DNA from: Sphingomonas oryzagri
GTDB taxonomy: Bacteria > Pseudomonadota > Alphaproteobacteria > Sphingomonadales > Sphingomonadaceae
NCBI RefSeq assembly: GCF_029906645.1
Contig: NZ_JARYGZ010000001.1
Location: forward strand, 2,538,084 to 2,602,083
Length of the DNA: 64,000 bases
Direction of reading: 5' to 3'
Shown here in pieces: positions 25,522 to 33,767 of the stretch. The translations under genes were made by a program, and so were the position numbers. The notes under the pieces were generated by a model, which had not been told where the DNA came from, searched no databases, and saw only the letters and a list, made by a program, of their open reading frames with translations. Every line of letters starts with the position of its first letter. Position 1 is the first letter of the stretch.

Positions 25522-27849
25522 ATGCGTCTGCCTCTGCCTCTGGGCCGATCTCCGGGCCATCGCCTGAATCTGCGGATTCTGGCAGCGGCGATCTGTATCG
25601 CCTTGCTGTGCGGCGTCATCAACATATTGGGACCGCTGGAATTATTCGCCAGCATCACCCGCGCCAAGCTGCGCAGCCACCCGCCAAGCGGGCAGGTCGC
25701 GATTGTCGCGATCGACGATCAGAGCATCAATGCCTACGGCGCGAGTCCCTGGCCGCGCCAGCGTTACGCCGAACTGATTCGGCGCCTCGATGCCGCCGGT
25801 GCTCGGCGGATCGGGATCGACACGCTCGCCTGGGGTGACGACAGCCCGGCGGGCGACGCGAAGTTCGAGGAAGCGCTCGGCAAGGCGAAGGGCAAGGTCG
25901 TGCTCCCCGTGCGGATCAGCACCGACAATATGACGGGCCGAAATGGCGTGGAGCTTCCTCCCGCGCGGTTGATGCGCCTCGCGGACATCGCCTGCACCAA
26001 CCTGATCCTGCACTGGGACGGGATGGTGTATGATTCGCCCTATTCGGTCGACATGGCCGGACATGCCGTGCCTTCGATGGCAAGCGCGGTAGCCGGCCGC
26101 ACCGGTGCTGCAGGCCAGGGCTTCCCGATCGATTATGGCGTCGATCTGCATGCGCTGCCGACGGTCAGCGCCGCCGACATTCTCAATGATCGCTGGAACG
26201 CTGCCCGCTTCGCCGGAAAGGATGTGCTGATCGGTGAGACGGTCAACACGCTACGCTACGGGGCGCCGGGCTTTGGCCAGCTGCCGATGGTCTACGTCCA
26301 TGCCGCGGCGATCGAGAGCCTGCGCGAAGGGCCGCCGGTCGATGCCGGATGGTTCCTGCCCGTCTTGCTCGCCGCGGCCTTGGCGGCCATCTATCTGTTC
26401 GTCCGCCAGCGCATCATCGCGCGCGTGGTGCTTGGCACAGCCATCCTGCTGTTCCTCGTCGGCCCGCTCGGCGCCGACCGCGCCCAGATCTACTTCCAGA
26501 TCATGCCGGCTCTGGCGTTGCTCGCCGCGGCGTCCCTGACGCGTCTGTGGTTCAACATCCGCCAGTCGTTGCGCGACAAGGGCCTCGTCAACGCCGTATC
26601 CGGCCAGCCCAACCTGAACGCGCTGCGCGAAAGCGCACCTCGCCTCGTGCCGACGGTGGTCGTCGCGCGGATCCTCAACTATGCCGAGGTCACCACCTCG
26701 CTGCCCGCCGATTGCGAGAAGGAACTCGCCGAGCAGATCGTCAACCGCCTGACCGTCGGCGCCGGCGGCGACACCATCTATCAGGCGGACGACGGCCTGT
26801 TCATCTGGCTGGCCGACACTGCGAACGACGAGCTGGTCGGCGAACAGTTGATGGCGCTGCACGGCCTCTTCCGCAGCCCCGTCGTGGTGGCGGGACGCCT
26901 GATCGACCTGTCCGTCACCTTCGGTCTCGATACCGACACGAGCCGGTCGCTGGTGCAGCGCGTATCGAGCGCGGTGGTCGCCGCCGATCGCGCCGCGGCC
27001 GAGGGCCGCCGCTGGATGACCTACGATCCGGCCGAGCTCGAGGATGCCGAATGGAAGATGTCGCTGCTCGCCCGGCTCGACCAGGCGGTGGAGCGCGACG
27101 AGATCTGGGTCGCCTACCAGCCCAAGATCGAGATGGCGAGCGGTCGCATCATCGGCGCCGAGGCGCTGGCGCGGTGGAGCCATCCCGAAAAGGGCGAGGT
27201 GCCGCCGAGCCAGTTCATCCCCGCCGCCGAACGCTCGGGCCGCATCGAGAATCTAACCGCGCACATCCTCGATAGCGCGGTGGGCGCGACCGCCTCGATC
27301 CACCGTGCCGGCCACACGGATTTCAGCATCGCGGTGAACCTGTCGGCCCGGCTGCTGGACTCGCCCGCTTTGCTCGCAATGGTCTCCAGCACGCTCGCCC
27401 GTCACAAGCTGGCGCCACATCACCTGATCCTCGAGATCACCGAGACCACCGCGATGGCCAGCCAGGACGGTATCGTCGAAACGCTGGAGGCCCTGAGCGC
27501 TTCAGGCGTGCGGCTGTCGATCGACGATTACGGCACGGGCTTCTCGACCCTCGACTATCTGAAGCGGATCCCCGCCGACGAGATCAAGATCGACCGCAGC
27601 TTCGTGTCGATGCTGGAGAAGTCGCAGAGCGACCGAATCATGGTGCACTCCACCATCCAGCTCGCCCACTCGCTTGGTCGCAAAACCGTGGCCGAAGGTG
27701 TCGAGAATGGCGTGGTTCTGAACGAACTGCGGCTGATGCAGTGCGACTACGTTCAGGGTTACTACACTGGAAAGCCAATGAAATTGCCTGCGCTGATGGA
27801 ACAGTTACCGCAGCGGGAAAGCGAAAAGGAACCTGTGACCATCGTCTAA
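25522..27849 (+). CDS. CHASE2-GGDEF(degenerate)-EAL signalling protein, probable cyclic-di-GMP phosphodiesterase
   Basis: A 775-residue membrane sensor. Residues 17-40 form a first membrane helix; residues about 50-275 are a periplasmic CHASE2 domain (VAIVAIDDQSINAYGASPWPRQRYA); three helices follow (about 280-345). Residues about 360-510 align with a GGDEF fold but lack the signature, so no cyclase activity is expected. The EAL domain (about 520-765) keeps EALARW (547-552), LEITET, IDDYGTGFS, IKIDRSF, VAEGVE and QGYYTGKP, the set needed for catalysis. It would hydrolyse c-di-GMP in response to a periplasmic cue. A short ORF with its own terminator lies just downstream. Confidence 0.93.
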   Translation: MRLPLPLGRSPGHRLNLRILAAAICIALLCGVINILGPLELFASITRAKLRSHPPSGQVAIVAIDDQSINAYGASPWPRQRYAELIRRLDAAGARRIGIDTLAWGDDSPAGDAKFEEALGKAKGKVVLPVRISTDNMTGRNGVELPPARLMRLADIACTNLILHWDGMVYDSPYSVDMAGHAVPSMASAVAGRTGAAGQGFPIDYGVDLHALPTVSAADILNDRWNAARFAGKDVLIGETVNTLRYGAPGFGQLPMVYVHAAAIESLREGPPVDAGWFLPVLLAAALAAIYLFVRQRIIARVVLGTAILLFLVGPLGADRAQIYFQIMPALALLAAASLTRLWFNIRQSLRDKGLVNAVSGQPNLNALRESAPRLVPTVVVARILNYAEVTTSLPADCEKELAEQIVNRLTVGAGGDTIYQADDGLFIWLADTANDELVGEQLMALHGLFRSPVVVAGRLIDLSVTFGLDTDTSRSLVQRVSSAVVAADRAAAEGRRWMTYDPAELEDAEWKMSLLARLDQAVERDEIWVAYQPKIEMASGRIIGAEALARWSHPEKGEVPPSQFIPAAERSGRIENLTAHILDSAVGATASIHRAGHTDFSIAVNLSARLLDSPALLAMVSSTLARHKLAPHHLILEITETTAMASQDGIVETLEALSASGVRLSIDDYGTGFSTLDYLKRIPADEIKIDRSFVSMLEKSQSDRIMVHSTIQLAHSLGRKTVAEGVENGVVLNELRLMQCDYVQGYYTGKPMKLPALMEQLPQRESEKEPVTIV

Positions 27850-27860
27850 TGGTTACCAGC

Positions 27861-27889
27861 TTGTTAACCACAGCCGGTAATGATAAAAC
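27861..27889 (+). promoter_or_regulatory. Candidate promoter for the 22-codon ORF
   Basis: TTGTTA (27861-27866), 17 bases, TAAAAC (27884-27889), about 45 bases before the short ORF. The match to sigma-70 is moderate. An imperfect hairpin with a T run (about 27885-27911) overlaps and could end the CHASE2-EAL transcript. Confidence 0.35.
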
Positions 27890-27936
27890 GCCCGTGATCG
27901 GACGGTTTTTGCCGATCGCCGTACAACGGGGGTTTT

Positions 27937-28005
27937 ATGACCAAGGCTTCGCAGACGAAGTTCGACATCTGGGAATGGCTCTACGGCAAGCCCGTGCTGG
28001 CCTAA
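27937..28005 (+). CDS. Possible 22-residue microprotein with its own terminator
   Basis: ATG at 27937 has GGGGG four bases upstream, then 22 sense codons to TAA at 28003, then a strong rho-independent terminator 24 bases on. The peptide begins MTKASQTKFD and contains the dense aromatic core IWEWLYGKP, ending in a short hydrophobic tail. It is too short for automatic gene calls. It stands alone: CHASE2-EAL ends 87 bases before it and the next gene is on the other strand. The set of start signal, ORF and terminator is seen; translation and function are inference. It could be a leader peptide, an antisense-like small RNA, or a membrane-binding peptide. Confidence 0.5.
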   Translation: MTKASQTKFDIWEWLYGKPVLA

Positions 28006-28028
28006 GCTCGTCGAGCATGGAGATACAA

Positions 28029-28058
28029 AAGCCCCGCTTCGGCGGGGCTTTTTCTTTT
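28029..28058 (+). terminator. Rho-independent terminator
   Basis: AAGCCCCGC pairs with GCGGGGCTT around TTCG, followed by TTTCTTTT. This is the strongest terminator in the window and lies 24 bases after the 22-codon ORF. Confidence 0.9.
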
Positions 28059-28105
28059 GGGGCACGGAAGAAGAGCGGAGACCGCAGCCTCTTTGCCGGC
28101 CGGAT

Positions 28106-28345
28106 TCAGTGCCGGTTGGAGTCCACCGCGCCGAAAACCGCCACGCCGATCAGGAAGGTCATGCCGACCGCCACGATGGCGAGCAGCGGAGAGCCCAAAG
28201 TCACCGCGACTCCACGACCGATCAGCATCAGGACGGCAAGCACCACGATCGCCGGCGCGATCTGCCGGACATGACCTCTTCCCGCCGCCCCGGCACGAGC
28301 AGCCGGACGACGCAGACCGATCTCACCATTGCCAAACGGAACCAT
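28106..28345 (-). CDS. Small two-helix membrane protein, unknown function
   Basis: A 79-residue protein with an N-terminal basic stretch (LRRPAARAGAAGRGHVRQ) and two hydrophobic segments (IAPAIVVLAVLMLIG and LLAIVAVGMTFLIGVAVFG). ATG 28345 has GGAGG seven bases upstream; ATGs at 28366 and 28372 are alternatives without one. No family is recognised. It lies at the 3' end of the plus-strand terminator region and is read on the same strand as the glycosyltransferase upstream, with a 109-base gap. Confidence 0.55.
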   Translation of the reverse strand: MVPFGNGEIGLRRPAARAGAAGRGHVRQIAPAIVVLAVLMLIGRGVAVTLGSPLLAIVAVGMTFLIGVAVFGAVDSNRH

Positions 28346-28454
28346 GACGGGCCTCCAGCGGCGCATCTTCATCGCACCGCACGCGATATAGGATCGCGCG
28401 TCCTGTCGGATAAGGCGGATAGTTTCGATCTGAGTGTTCGATAATCTCGGTCGA

Positions 28455-29507
28455 TCAGGCCGCCGTCGCGAACACGCGCATCGGGGCCAGCCCCTCGAGA
28501 AACTGGGCGGTGCAGCGTTCCCAGCTATAGCGGCGCCCCTCGGTGGCGCAGGCCACGCGATCCGCCGTCATGGCGAGCCGGATCGCGGCGGTCAGATCCT
28601 CGTCCAGCGCGCCGATCCGTGCGCTGCCGCCGAACATGCCCTGCCCCGCCGCTCCGATGATGTCGATCGGCCCGCGCACCGGGAAGGCCGCGACCGGCAC
28701 GCCGCTCGCCAACGCCTCGATCATGACGAGGCCGAACGTGTCGGTGAGGCTCGGGAAGACGAACAGATCAGCGGCGGCGTAGGCGGCGGCCAGCCGCTCG
28801 CCATGCAGCGCGCCGGTGAAGATCGCCTCCGGAAACCGCTTCTCCAGCAAGGCTCGTGCAGGGCCATCGCCGACGACGATTTTGGTGCCCGGCACGTCCG
28901 CCGTCAGGAACGCCTCGATATTCTTCTCGACAGCGACGCGGCCGACCGACAGCAGGATCGGCCCTTCGACGCGCGACAGGGCCGGCAGCGGCGCGACATC
29001 CGGCCCGAACAGGGTGAGATCGACGCCGCGCGACCAGCGATGGGTGTGCGGCAGGCCGCGCTCGGCCAGTTCGTCGGCCAAGGTCTCGGTCGCCGCGAAG
29101 ATACGCGCGGCGGGGCCGTGGAAGCGGCGCACGATCGGCCAGAACCAGTCCGCCGGCAGGCGCGAGCGCATCGCGACGTAATCGGGAAAGCGCGTGTGGA
29201 ACGAGGTGGTGAAGGGACGGCGCTTGTCCAGGCACCAGCGCCGCGCCGCCCAGCCGAGCGGGCCTTCGGTGGCGATGTGGATGGCATCGGCCCGGCTCTC
29301 CGCCAGCCGCGCCGCGACCGCGCGAGCGCTGCCCAGCGCGAGGCGGATCTCGGGATAGCTCGGGCACGGCACGGTACGGAACTGGTCGGGCGTGACCGCA
29401 TCGACCACATGGCCCTGCGCCCGCAACTGCTCGACGGTGGTCATCAGCGTGCGGACCACGCCGTTGACCTGCGGCGCCCAGGCGTCGCTGACCAGAGCGA
29501 TCCTCAT
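28455..29507 (-). CDS. Family 4 glycosyltransferase
   Basis: A 350-residue GT-B-fold enzyme. The N-terminus MRIALVSDAWAPQVNGVVRT and SFHTRFPDYVAMRSRLP are typical of the MgtA/PimB/SqdX-like group that transfers sugars to lipids or phosphatidyl acceptors. The sugar-nucleotide site includes VGDGPARALLEKRFP and PSLTDTFGLVMIEALASGVPVAAF (E-x7-E motif). Its ATG overlaps the stop of the LpxH-like gene by 4 bases, so the two are translated together. A lipid acceptor is inference from similarity and the partner gene. Confidence 0.9.
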   Translation of the reverse strand: MRIALVSDAWAPQVNGVVRTLMTTVEQLRAQGHVVDAVTPDQFRTVPCPSYPEIRLALGSARAVAARLAESRADAIHIATEGPLGWAARRWCLDKRRPFTTSFHTRFPDYVAMRSRLPADWFWPIVRRFHGPAARIFAATETLADELAERGLPHTHRWSRGVDLTLFGPDVAPLPALSRVEGPILLSVGRVAVEKNIEAFLTADVPGTKIVVGDGPARALLEKRFPEAIFTGALHGERLAAAYAAADLFVFPSLTDTFGLVMIEALASGVPVAAFPVRGPIDIIGAAGQGMFGGSARIGALDEDLTAAIRLAMTADRVACATEGRRYSWERCTAQFLEGLAPMRVFATAA

Positions 29508-30439
29508 GCCGGCACCGCCGCCGCCTTGGCCGCCTTGCGCTCGGCCTTTTCGGCCTGCTCGGCAGCGACCTTCGCCGCCCAGTCGATGATCTCCATCCGG
29601 CCGTCGAAATGCTCGACCAGCGCGGTGCAGCTCTCCACCCAGTCGCCGTCATTGTAATAGGTGATGTCGCCGAACTGCTTGATCTCGGCCGAGTGGATAT
29701 GCCCGCAGACGACACCATCGACTCCGCGATCAGCGGCGGCATGGGCCACCACCTCTTCATACTTGCCGATGAACTGGACGGCGTTCTTGACCCGCTTCTT
29801 CAGGTGCGCGGCGAGCGACCAGTAAGGCAGGCCGAACATCTTGCGGACCGCGTTGACGATCGAGTTCGACTTGAGCAGCAGCACGTAGGCGCTGTCGCCC
29901 AGGAAGGCGAGCCACTTGGCGTACATCACGATGCTGTCGAACTGGTCGCCGTGGAGGACCAGCAGGCGGCGCCCGTCGGCGGTGACGTGGATGTCCTCGT
30001 TGACCAGTTCGATGCCGCCGAAATCGAGGCCGGTATAGTCGCGGAACGCCTCGTCATGATTGCCCGGCACATAGACGACGCGGGTGCCACGCTTCACGCG
30101 CTTCAGGATGCAGCGGATCACGTCGTTGTGCCGCGCCGGCCAGTACCAGCCCTTGCGCAGCTGCCAGCCATCGACGATGTCGCCGACCAGATAGAGCGTC
30201 TCGCAATCGGTGGACTTCAGGAAATCGAGCAGCAGCTCGGCATTGCATCCGGGCGTGCCGAGATGCGTGTCCGAAATGAAGATCGTCCGGAACTGCAGGC
30301 GCTTGCGCGGCGTCTCGGGCTTGTCGTTCTCGTGGATCCAGTCGGGCAGCTTGCGATCACGGCTGCGGGCGGGCACGCGGTCGTGGCGCGGCTTCGCGGG
30401 GTGACGGGCCTCTACGGGCATATCGGGCAAGGTCGCCAT
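29504..30439 (-). CDS. LpxH-like calcineurin-type metallophosphoesterase
   Basis: A 311-residue phosphoesterase with motifs SDTHLGTPG, LVGDIVDGWQ, GNHDEAF, LHGDQFD and GHIHSAE in order, the metal sites of the UDP-2,3-diacylglucosamine diphosphatase (LpxH) relatives. It is longer than LpxH (about 240), with a basic N-terminal 30 residues and a C-terminal alanine/lysine coil (AEKAERKAAKAA). Many alphaproteobacteria use LpxI or LpxG instead, so the role in lipid A is not certain. The gene is coupled to the glycosyltransferase gene. Start could be ATG 30421 (residue 7). Confidence 0.85.
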   Translation of the reverse strand: MATLPDMPVEARHPAKPRHDRVPARSRDRKLPDWIHENDKPETPRKRLQFRTIFISDTHLGTPGCNAELLLDFLKSTDCETLYLVGDIVDGWQLRKGWYWPARHNDVIRCILKRVKRGTRVVYVPGNHDEAFRDYTGLDFGGIELVNEDIHVTADGRRLLVLHGDQFDSIVMYAKWLAFLGDSAYVLLLKSNSIVNAVRKMFGLPYWSLAAHLKKRVKNAVQFIGKYEEVVAHAAADRGVDGVVCGHIHSAEIKQFGDITYYNDGDWVESCTALVEHFDGRMEIIDWAAKVAAEQAEKAERKAAKAAAVPA

Positions 30440-30683
30440 AGCGGGGCCTCCGGGTAAATCGCTCGACCGGCGGCGGCATCCGCCGTCGAATGCCTCTATG
30501 GAGACGGTTCAAGTCAAAGCCGTGTCCGATGTTTTACGGTTTGTTGACTATCCACAGCTGCGACCAACACTCCACAGTGTCGCGGAACTGAAACCGGATC
30601 TGCGCAAAAGGATCGCCGATCCTACGCTTTTCTGTCGCACATCGCGCGCATAGGCGATTGTCACGAGTGAGGAGGTTCGGTTC

Positions 30684-31382
30684 ATGGCGCTGCAGATGCA
30701 AACGGAACAGGTCGCCAACGCCTACGGGCGCTGGGCGCCGGTCTATGACCTGGTATTCGGCCCGGTTTTCCGCCAGGGCCGCCGCGCCGCGATCGACGTC
30801 GCCGAGCAGATCGGCGGGCGAATCCTGGAGGTCGGGGTCGGCACCGGCATCTCGCTGCCCGGCTACGACAAGGCCAACCGCATCACCGGCGTCGATATCT
30901 CGGAGCCGATGCTCGACAAGGCCCGCGAGCGGGTCCGTGCGCTGCGCCTCGATCATATCGAGCAGATCGCGGTGATGGACGCCGAGAATATGGATTTCGC
31001 CGACGACAGCTTCGACGTGGTGGTGGCGCAATACGTCATCACCTCGGTGCCGAACCCGGAAAAGGCGCTGGACGAATTCGCCCGCGTCGTGCGCCCCGGC
31101 GGCGAGATCGTGATCACCACGCGCGTCGGTGCCGAAAAGGGCCTGCGCGGATCGATCGAGAAGACGCTGATGCCGGTGACCAGCCGGCTCGGCTTCCGCA
31201 CCGAATTCGCCTTCTCCCGCTATACCGACTGGGCGCGGACCGTGCCCGGCATCGAACTGGTCGAGCGCCGCGCGCTGCCGCCGCTCGGCCACTTCTCGCT
31301 GGTGCGCTTCCGCAAGCTCCCGGCGGCCAACGATCTGACCCGCGCGCGCATGCCCGCGCCCGCCAAAGAGGTGGTTCAATGA
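30684..31382 (+). CDS. pmtA: PmtA-like SAM-dependent phospholipid N-methyltransferase
   Basis: A 232-residue class-I methyltransferase. SAM motif I is ILEVGVGTGISLPGY, followed by GVDISEPMLDKARERV and VVAQYVITSVPNPEKALDEFARVVRPGG. The N-terminal NAYGRWAPVYDLVFGPVFRQGR block is characteristic of the Rhodobacter-type PmtA enzymes that convert phosphatidylethanolamine to phosphatidylcholine. The start is supported by GAGGAGG. It overlaps the next gene by 4 bases (ATGA), and psd, which makes its presumed substrate, lies 2.4 kb away. The 244 bases upstream hold no gene. Confidence 0.85.
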   Translation: MALQMQTEQVANAYGRWAPVYDLVFGPVFRQGRRAAIDVAEQIGGRILEVGVGTGISLPGYDKANRITGVDISEPMLDKARERVRALRLDHIEQIAVMDAENMDFADDSFDVVVAQYVITSVPNPEKALDEFARVVRPGGEIVITTRVGAEKGLRGSIEKTLMPVTSRLGFRTEFAFSRYTDWARTVPGIELVERRALPPLGHFSLVRFRKLPAANDLTRARMPAPAKEVVQ

Positions 31383-31987
31383 CGAGCTTCCGCGCGCATC
31401 TTCACGAACAGCGCTGGGACGACCATCGCTATTACCATCACAGCCTGGTCAACCAGAGCCTGCACTTCATCAGCGCCTGCACGTTCCTGACGGCGTACAT
31501 GCTGATGTTCAAGGATCCGGCGCTGGCCAGCCTGCTCGGCTGGACGATCGCGATGACGACCCGCCAGTGCGGCCACTTCTTCTTCGAGCCGAAGGGCTAT
31601 GACGTCGCGAACCAGGCGACGCACGAATATAAGGAAGAGGTGAAGGTCGGCTACAACCTGTTCCGCAAGGTCGTCTTCATGGCGATCTGGGCGGTGATCC
31701 CGGTCGCCTTGTGGTTCAACCCGACGATGTTCGGCCTGTTCGATGCCGCCACCGGCAAGGTCGAGTGGCTCCGCCATCTCGGCTATCTCTGGCTCGGCCT
31801 CGGCGCCGGCGGCCTCGCCTTCCGCGTGATCCAGCTCTGCTTCACGCGCGGCGTGCAGACCGGCCTGGTGTGGGGCACCAAGATCGTCACCGATCCGTTC
31901 AACGACTTCTGGCTCTACCGCAAGGCGCCCGGCCGCCTGCTGCGTGGCGAGCGCTTCGATCACTGGGCGACGGCGGAAGCCAACTGA
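31379..31987 (+). CDS. Membrane protein, possibly Mpo1/DUF962-like
   Basis: A 202-residue protein with four or so hydrophobic segments. The sequence HRYYHHSLVNQSLHFIS followed by TTRQCGHFFFEPKG resembles the H...N-x3-H and Q-x2-G-H-x2-F-E motifs of the Mpo1/YGL010w (DUF962) family. In yeast Mpo1 is an iron dioxygenase that shortens 2-hydroxy fatty acids from phytosphingosine. The resemblance is by eye and distant. ATGA overlap with the PmtA-like gene implies a joint role in membrane lipid metabolism. No signal peptide is seen. Confidence 0.75.
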   Translation: MTSFRAHLHEQRWDDHRYYHHSLVNQSLHFISACTFLTAYMLMFKDPALASLLGWTIAMTTRQCGHFFFEPKGYDVANQATHEYKEEVKVGYNLFRKVVFMAIWAVIPVALWFNPTMFGLFDAATGKVEWLRHLGYLWLGLGAGGLAFRVIQLCFTRGVQTGLVWGTKIVTDPFNDFWLYRKAPGRLLRGERFDHWATAEAN

Positions 31988-32049
31988 TCGCCCTGGCGCA
32001 CGATCGGCCCTCTTCCGCCGACGCGGGAGGGGGCCGTTTCATATCCCCC

Positions 32050-33732
32050 TCAGGCTGCCCTGCCCCGCCATGCCGCGACCATCTCCTTCAGGATGCCGCG
32101 GCGGATGCGCTTGTCGGTGACGGCCGGATCGCTCCACCACCAGCCGTCCGCCTCCATCCTGCGCGCGGCGCGGACGAAGCGGTCGACCACCTCGGCGAAA
32201 TCGGCGTCGCTGTAGTTGAGGCTGAAGATCAACCGCCCCGTCCCCACCCAGCTGAGCGCGAGCCCCTCGGCGCGGAGATAATATTGCAGCATCCAGTTGT
32301 AGCGGCTCGGCTTCGTGTAGCGCACCGTCCAGATCGTCGAGATGTTCGACACCGCGACCGGCAGCCCGGCCTCCGCCAGCTTGGCGTTCATCAGCGCGGC
32401 GCGCGCGTTCCAGCGATCGTCCAGCCCGTCGTAGAGCGCTGCGCCCTCCTCGGTATCGAGGAAGCGCAGGAAGGCGTTCATGGCGCCCATCACATAGGGG
32501 TGCGAGTTGAACGTGCCGCGCGCGAAGCAGATGTCGACGGGCTTGTCGTCGCGGTAGCGCTTCATGAGATCATGCCGACCGCACAGCACCCCGACCGGCA
32601 GGCCACCGCCCAGCGTCTTGCCGTAGGTAATCATGTCGGGCTTCACACCGAAATATTCGGCGGCACCGCCCCGCGCGAGGCGGAAGCCGACGAAGACCTC
32701 ATCGAAGATCAGCACGATGCCCGCCTTGCGGCACACCTCGGCGAGCTCGCGCAGCCAGGCACCGTAGGCGTCCCTGTCGAACCCAGCCTTGCGGCTGCTA
32801 TCGACCAGCGTGTTGTCGCCCGGCGCGCCGCTGTTGGGGTGCAGGCCCTGCAGCGGATTGACCAGCACGCAGGCGATGTTCTTCCGCGTCGCCAGCACCT
32901 TGAGCGTCTTCTCGCTCATGTCGGCGAGCGTGTAGGTGTAATCGGCGGGCGTCGGGTTGCCGACGCCCGGCTGCACGTCGCCCCACCAGCCGTGATAGGA
33001 TCCGCAGAAACGGACGGCGTGGGTCCGCTTCGTATGATAGCGGGCGAGCCGCACCGCCTGCATCACCGCCTCGGTGCCGGACATATGGAAGCTCAGTTCG
33101 TCGAGGCCGGAGATCGCCCTCAGTCGCTCCACATTGTCGGCGACGACGGGGTGGAAGGCGCCGAGCACCGGCCCGAGATCGGCCACCTGCTCCGCCCCTT
33201 GCGCGATCATCCGCTTGTAGGCGTCGAAGCCCAGCAGGTTGACGCCGTAGGAGCCGGCGAGATCGTAGAGCCGGTTGCCGTCGAGGTCGGTGATCGTCAC
33301 CCCGTCCGAGCTTTCGAGGAAGCTGCCGGCGGACAGGTTCTCGCGCACCATGCGGCTGAACTGGAAGGGCACGCGATAGGCGCCGGTGAATTGCAGGTCG
33401 GACAGGCCCTGCGCCGCCTCCCTGGTCAGCGCCGCCGTCTTCGCGAACCGTTCCCGGTACAACGCGGAGAGCGCTGCAAAGCCGGCCTGCCGCTGGCGGG
33501 CGATCTCCTCCGGCGGATTGTCGGCGCGGAAGAAGCGCTGCTCGTCATAGCTCCACGCCGGAATGAAGCCGGCCACCCGGCGCGACATCCGCGCATGGCC
33601 GGCGAGCGAGCGATGCTTGGCGCGCGACAGGGTGAGCCGGGCATGGCCCTTGGTGGCGCCGAGCGCTACGGCGAGCGCGCCGGCGGCGGTGAGCAGGATC
33701 GGCGTGGCGGCGATGGGGAGAGCGGCTTCCAT
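32050..33732 (-). CDS. Membrane-anchored class-III PLP aminotransferase
   Basis: A 560-residue protein, about 130 longer at the N-terminus than usual for the glutamate-1-semialdehyde aminomutase/class-III family. Residues 5-26 are hydrophobic (PIAATPILLTAAGALAVALGA) and probably anchor it. The PLP fold covers about 150-540: FHMSGTEAVMQAVRLAR, YHGWWGD, IFDEVFVGFR (the cofactor-binding Asp) and the Schiff-base Lys372 in YGKTLGGGLPVG. The reaction is unknown. It is divergent from psd with a 35-base gap, which suggests shared control and a lipid amine substrate, but that is inference. Confidence 0.85.
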   Translation of the reverse strand: MEAALPIAATPILLTAAGALAVALGATKGHARLTLSRAKHRSLAGHARMSRRVAGFIPAWSYDEQRFFRADNPPEEIARQRQAGFAALSALYRERFAKTAALTREAAQGLSDLQFTGAYRVPFQFSRMVRENLSAGSFLESSDGVTITDLDGNRLYDLAGSYGVNLLGFDAYKRMIAQGAEQVADLGPVLGAFHPVVADNVERLRAISGLDELSFHMSGTEAVMQAVRLARYHTKRTHAVRFCGSYHGWWGDVQPGVGNPTPADYTYTLADMSEKTLKVLATRKNIACVLVNPLQGLHPNSGAPGDNTLVDSSRKAGFDRDAYGAWLRELAEVCRKAGIVLIFDEVFVGFRLARGGAAEYFGVKPDMITYGKTLGGGLPVGVLCGRHDLMKRYRDDKPVDICFARGTFNSHPYVMGAMNAFLRFLDTEEGAALYDGLDDRWNARAALMNAKLAEAGLPVAVSNISTIWTVRYTKPSRYNWMLQYYLRAEGLALSWVGTGRLIFSLNYSDADFAEVVDRFVRAARRMEADGWWWSDPAVTDKRIRRGILKEMVAAWRGRAA

Positions 33733-33767
33733 GATAACAGCACAGTCACGGAAATGGTGACGCGATC

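Noticed and set aside
30540-30580. Two TCCACA motifs (CTATCCACAG and CTCCACAG) resembling DnaA boxes before the PmtA-like gene
   Set aside because: Only two imperfect sites, no AT-rich unwinding segment or other origin genes; probably chance.
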